Source of the DNA: Asterochloris sp. CNOR1
Taxonomy: Eukaryota; Chlorophyta; Trebouxiophyceae; Trebouxiales; Trebouxiaceae
Assembly (NCBI GenBank): GCA_963969365.1
Contig: OZ017754.1
Span: forward strand, 2,170,001 to 2,234,000
Direction: 5' to 3'
DNA length: 64,000 bases
A model generated the notes under the pieces. It searched no databases, was not told where the DNA came from, and was given only the letters and a program-made list of their open reading frames with translations. Below, piece by piece: positions 59,888 through 64,000 of this stretch. Both the position numbers and the translations under genes were made by a program. Position 1 is the first letter of the stretch. Every line of letters begins with the position of its first letter.

Positions 59888-61612
59888 ATGGGGGTAGACA
59901 CCCAGCTTCATGTCAAGTCAAAGGTCACCGACCCCAGCGCAGTGAACAAGCTGGAGAGGAAGCTGACAATGACCCTGAAAAGTAAGCACACCATTTCCTT
60001 GCTGCCAACTGGTGGTGGCTTGGCATCTGAAATCTTGGCCTCTCTGTAGCTGAGCATGGCTTGAGCTGAGACACATTGCTGCAGAGGCGCACCCTGTCTG
60101 AAAATACTGCCTGCTGCTGCTGCCTGTGGCAGGAGCAAGACATGCTTGGCTGCAAAAATTTTAGAGTGCTGCTCTGCTGTGCAGGGAACAAGCTTTCAGA
60201 GGCTGAGTTGCTACAAGATGAGCTGGAGCGGCACGTCACTCTGCCACCTGACAGCGACGAGTTTCCCCTGTTGTGAGAGTCTGCTGCTGTCTGGCTTGCC
60301 TGCTGCTTATCTGCAGGCTGCTTGCTGCTCTGCTGACCTTCAAGCCATTGCCTGCAGTCACCTCATTCCGAAAGACCTGCTGATCAGCAAGGGCAAGGAT
60401 AGCGTGCTGCTGCCTCCCCAGTACAGGCAGTTTTACACCAAGGTGAGGCCAGACCCTGTTGTAGCCCTTGTCAGCTCCTGCCAGACGCATTGGCACGAAG
60501 TGAGGCTCAGCTGCAAAATAGCCTGCTGCTGCTGCCTCATTGACCCTGCTCTGCCCCTGCCTACAGCTGGAGGAGAATCCTAAGGTGGCCCTTCAGGTGG
60601 CCAAGGACGTGACCATTGCCGTCTTCCAGGCCGCCCGCACCAAGCTGGGAGACAGTGCAGTTGTCTGCCACCCGCCCAAGTAGGTCCACCAGCGTGGCGC
60701 CACTTGTGTGTTGTCGGTGCGTGAACTGAAGGACTTCCCGGCATGCAGGCCATGCAGGGTGCTTGTTGAAGCCTGGTGCTGCGCTGTGACAGGTGCCTCC
60801 CCAAGGCCTGTAAGCAGCCTGCAGCACGGCTGCTCTCCTGCTTGCAGGTCCCTGCTGGACGACCCTGAAGTGCGGAGTAAGTGCCTGTGGCAGAACATGC
60901 GCATCGTGCAGCCATACGTGAGTGAGCCTGTCTGTCTGTTGTGTCAGCTGAGCAATCACCCTCTGGCCCATCCGGTCCAACAGCAGTCCTGCAGCTGGAA
61001 CCGCTTGCTAGCCACACAGCAAGTCTGGCAACGCAGCAGTTGCAGAGCAGGTCTTGCGTAGCCCCCAGTCGCACTACCTCAGCTGCAGCTCTGTCAAGCA
61101 GCTCTGCAGCCGTAGCAGCCAGCAGGTGCCCACACGCATCAGGCCTGCGCACCAGCATGCTCGCTGGGCAAGGGCATCAGCTCTTTTACAGGCATTGCTG
61201 CTAGACTGGTCGCCCACTGCCTCAAGCAGTTACCTGCCCTTGCTGGCTGCAGCCTGAGGAACAGGATGACCTTGGAGAGGAGCTGTTTGGGGTAGAGCCC
61301 AACTTTGTGCCGCGCGACTCGCTGGACATGGACTCCCACCAGGTCAGCGCCGGCTTTGTTGAGCGGCTCATGTCTCAAGTGCTCATCCTCTACGCTGCAC
61401 AGTACCTTGGCCTTTGCAGAAAGCCTGTGCGGCTGCCCAGTCCTTGGGAGGGAGGCGCCATTGTGCAAGCTGTGCTGAAGGCACTTGTACTTGCCGTGCA
61501 GATGTGTCAGGAGATGAGGCACATCCTGGGCATTTGCGACTTCATTGGCTTCTGGAGCCAGGAGGGATGGGCACTGGAGTACCTGCAGGAACTCCGTGGC
61601 GGTCTCAGCTGA
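59888..61612 (+). CDS. Conserved-looking hypothetical protein, 216 aa, seven exons
   Basis: Exons 59888-59981, 60185-60272, 60358-60442, 60567-60679, 60848-60917, 61253-61342 and 61502-61612 join in phase through GT-AG introns to a 216-residue soluble, rather acidic protein. It starts MGVDTQLHVKSKVTDPSAV, has charged helix-like segments (NKLSEAELLQDELERHV; LEENPKVALQVAKDVTIAVF), a middle part KSLLDDPEVRSKCLWQNMRIVQPY, an acidic DDLGEELFGVEPNFVPRDSL and ends CDFIGFWSQEGWALEYLQEL. No signal peptide or membrane segment is seen. The consistent phasing and the lack of low complexity argue for a real, constrained gene. I do not recognise the family. It lies downstream of RPL7 in the same orientation. 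Confidence 0.8.
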
Positions 61613-62025
61613 TCTTGCAGTGTGTGGCAGGATCTGGCAGTGTGTGCATGTCCTGTATGAATGCATTCCATTCACTAGCTCAATAGAGCAGTCATAACCA
61701 CTAAGGGTAGTGCAACAGGCCCTGGTCAGCCAGAAGGGGGACTCAGTGCCGAAACAATGGCACCCAGTTCTGGAAGCTGCACCATAAGCAAACTTGCATC
61801 TGCTTCAAGCTGCCCAGCCCAAGCCCCGCTCTGCAGGCAGAGCAGATGCCCACACTGGCAGTCAGCAGAGCCTTTTCCTGCAAGCTACAAAGGTCATGCA
61901 GCCAGGAAGGCATAGGGTGTAGGTTTACCAAGAATGGGAGGTGACAGGAGTGGTTGTCACCAGAGTAGATCGCATTCTGCAGGGCAGGCTGACAGCCGGC
62001 AACAGGTCGTGGCCTGAGGTCACTC
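61613..62025. other. Intergenic
   Basis: 413 bases between two plus-strand genes. No exon, RNA gene or repeat is recognised. Confidence 0.6.
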
Positions 62026-63866
62026 ATGAAATGGCAGATCGTTGCTGTGATCTGTCTCCTCCTTGGCCTCAGCCATGCAGCTCTGATAATCAATGGTGGT
62101 GATGAGCTGCTCTGGACAAGGACTGAGTGGGGTTCAGAGGAGCTCAAGTTGTCGTTGCCTGCCAGCACTGTCACCAGCCACTTCAATGATCCTGAGCTGG
62201 AGGAGTTTGAGCTGGTGTCCACGCATGGCCCGTTTAAGTTGAGCCACTATGACCTTAGGCAAGCCAAGACTCTGCAATGGCATGCTGCAAAACGCCATCT
62301 GGCTGACACCACCCTCAATCATCAGGCTCCTGCAGGCCCAGTACGGTGGTGCCTGACTTTGTTGTCAGCCATACGGCAGACCTCATGCAGTGCGAGCTGT
62401 GCACCATGCTGGTGATCAGGGCTTTCATGAGCGCCAGTGCCTGGGTGAATGGCGAGGAGGAGGTGCCTGGCCCAGACAGACTGAGCAGCCACATGCAGGC
62501 TATCTGCGATGACCAGGCAAGACTCAGACCCTTGAAGAGCGCCTGCCAGCTGCAGACTGTGTGGGCAAATCAATTGAGATCCCGCTAGCTTGCTGGGCTG
62601 CAGATCTGCGTGTCCGCTGAAGCTGATTGAATTGCTGCACAGGTTCTGGACCACCTGCTGGGGGACCACACTGTGGTCGTTTCGGGGGGTGGCAGCGCCC
62701 CCACCATATTCTCTGTCCAGCTGCGGACTGGCATCCCTAGGCAGCCCCACGAGGTGCTGGCTGCCAGGCAAGCCTGCGCTCGGATGCTTGGCCGGGTGAG
62801 GTGTTCAGCTAGGCCCCAGCTACTGCTCGCACAGCTTGCTGAGCGCACAGCACCTCTTTCTGTGACTGGGCTCACTCCCCTGTTGGCGTGGCATTGCTCT
62901 AATCCGCAGCTGCATCAGAAAGTGAGCTTCCTGGCAGGCCACAGTTACTCATTGTATGCTACTGGAGCCGAGGCAGGGCAGGTGTGAGGTACATGCACCT
63001 GCAGGAGCCCCTGGGTCCTGACCGCATGCCAGCGCTGAAGTTCCTGGTGATGACTTTACAACACCACCTGGAGAGATATAAGGGAGAGCTTCTGCGCCTC
63101 AGGGCTGAGGCAGGGGTTGTTCAGCACCAGACTTCAGACCCCTTTTGTGTCGACGACCACCCCTTGTGCGCCAGCTGGGCAGCCAGGGTGCGAGACCCTC
63201 GCCTTCACATCTGGAGCTGCAAGTGCCCTGTCCCTCTCTGCGCGTTGCCCTCCCTCAGTGCAGGCTGCTCATGGCCCCGGCATGCTGCCTCAGTGGGCCT
63301 GCAATGGGAGCCTCAGCTCCTGCTGCCCCTGCACGACATGCTGTCCCAGGACGTGCAACCTGGCATCTGCAACCATGTGAGCCCATGTGACTGCCTGCAC
63401 AGGGGGAGTGCAGTGCCAACGCCGATTACATGCGTGGCCACACGGGGGAGGATGGGCGCCAGCTTGATGGTCACTGCCGTATGAGCTGCGGGACATGCTC
63501 GCCATTCATTCCCTCAGGTGGGTCTCTTTCCCTTTGCGGTCATCAGACCAGCAGCGCAGCTACATTCCCATGTCTGCACTGCTGCACAGCCCAGCAGGGC
63601 AATCGTGGGCTCAGGCAGTCTGGACATGCAATGCCTGCCGCTGATGAGTCATTGCTCGATTCCCATGGAATGCAACTGTGCGCTCATGCACTGCTGTCCT
63701 TGAGGCCTGTGTGGTGCCTGCAGGGCTGCCAGAGCCACTGCTGGAAGAGCTGGACGTGCTGAGCTACAGGGAGCAGCTGGACGCCATCAGCACAGGCTGT
63801 CAGTCTGCGGTGGCCTGCCGCAATGATGTGCCTAACCTATTTTCCCCCACTAGCCTCACCGGTTAG
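62026..63866 (+). CDS. Secreted or lumenal protein with saposin-like segment and ShKT domain
   Basis: Starts with a signal peptide (MKWQIVAVICLLLGLSHAA). Exon 1 is 62026-62258, exon 2 62336-62516 and exon 3 62643-62795; the first two introns need GC donors (AG|GCAAG) and then keep phase exactly. Exon 2 has a paired-cysteine stretch (DLMQCELCTMLVIRAF) and a later Cys (AICDDQ), as in saposin/canopy-like folds. Exon 4 (about 62995-63190) is helical and leads into a six-cysteine ShKT domain split by an intron (CVDDHPLCASWAA, then from about 63406 GECSANADYM...GHCRMSCGTC). ShKT domains are known in algal secreted enzymes as binding modules; no enzyme domain is seen here. A last exon from about 63723 ends LSYREQLDAISTG... 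with the stop at 63866, but its join is uncertain. The exon 3-4 border is also unresolved. Confidence 0.7.
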
Positions 63867-64000
63867 CCACCATGTTGTGCCCCTCCAGATGGGAATACTC
63901 ATCTGCAGCTGCCTGCACGACTTGCACTGCAGAGCATTTGTCAGGCGGCTCAGAGTACGGCTGCCTGCCTCCTGTACACCTGGCATCAGAATCTGCTTTG

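Noticed and set aside
61139-61675. 178-codon minus-strand open frame
   Set aside because: It is antisense to the last two exons of the 216-residue gene, which have consistent splice phases; no motif is recognised.

Overview
The window looks like nuclear DNA of a chlorophyte green alga, probably a trebouxiophyte of the Chlorella/Coccomyxa kind. This is inferred from several things: intron-dense genes with short introns; GC-rich, CAG/GCA-heavy sequence; Ala/Gln-rich proteins; a TGTAA motif after the ribosomal protein gene; and an ShKT-domain secreted protein of a type known in green algae. No database search was possible.

Positions 1-29940 are a graveyard of nested LTR retrotransposons. Three families can be separated. 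Family A (subtypes A1 and A2, 206-bp LTR) is a Ty3/gypsy chromovirus with gag, protease, RT, RNase H, integrase and a C-terminal chromodomain. Family B (about 246-bp LTR, mostly minus strand) is a relative sharing A's leader and gag but deleted for most of pol. Family C (about 257-bp LTR) is Ty1/copia-like and appears to use half-tRNA priming. One A1 copy (6642-11472) looks whole, with LTRs that read as identical and a 5-bp target duplication. The rest are partial or broken. The nest has been amplified into near-identical 7152-bp units (11473-18624, 18625-25776, with flanking partial units) and a 1610-bp tandem (from 24911 on).

Positions 29941-34462 are poorly coding: a degenerate LTR scrap, a short DUF1399-like island and some weak exon-like stretches that I could not assign.

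From 34463 host genes are dense. On the minus strand are a HAD-like hydrolase, a roughly 26-exon 5-oxoprolinase (glutathione recycling) and RACK1 (seven exons, 319 aa). RACK1 is divergent from a large plus-strand gene (47843 to about 57452) for an Ala/Gln/Pro-rich protein with two likely membrane segments and EB1-binding-like SxIP motifs. Then follow ribosomal protein L7/uL30 (six exons, 239 aa), an unidentified but cleanly spliced 216-aa gene, and a secreted saposin-like/ShKT protein. Several introns need GC-AG rather than GT-AG borders.

The most notable observations are the retroelement nest with its relative chronology, the copia primer site matching the initiator-tRNA anticodon arm, the inverted pol copies that could make long hairpin RNA, the uncharacterised SxIP/two-membrane-segment protein, and the recurrent GC-AG introns.
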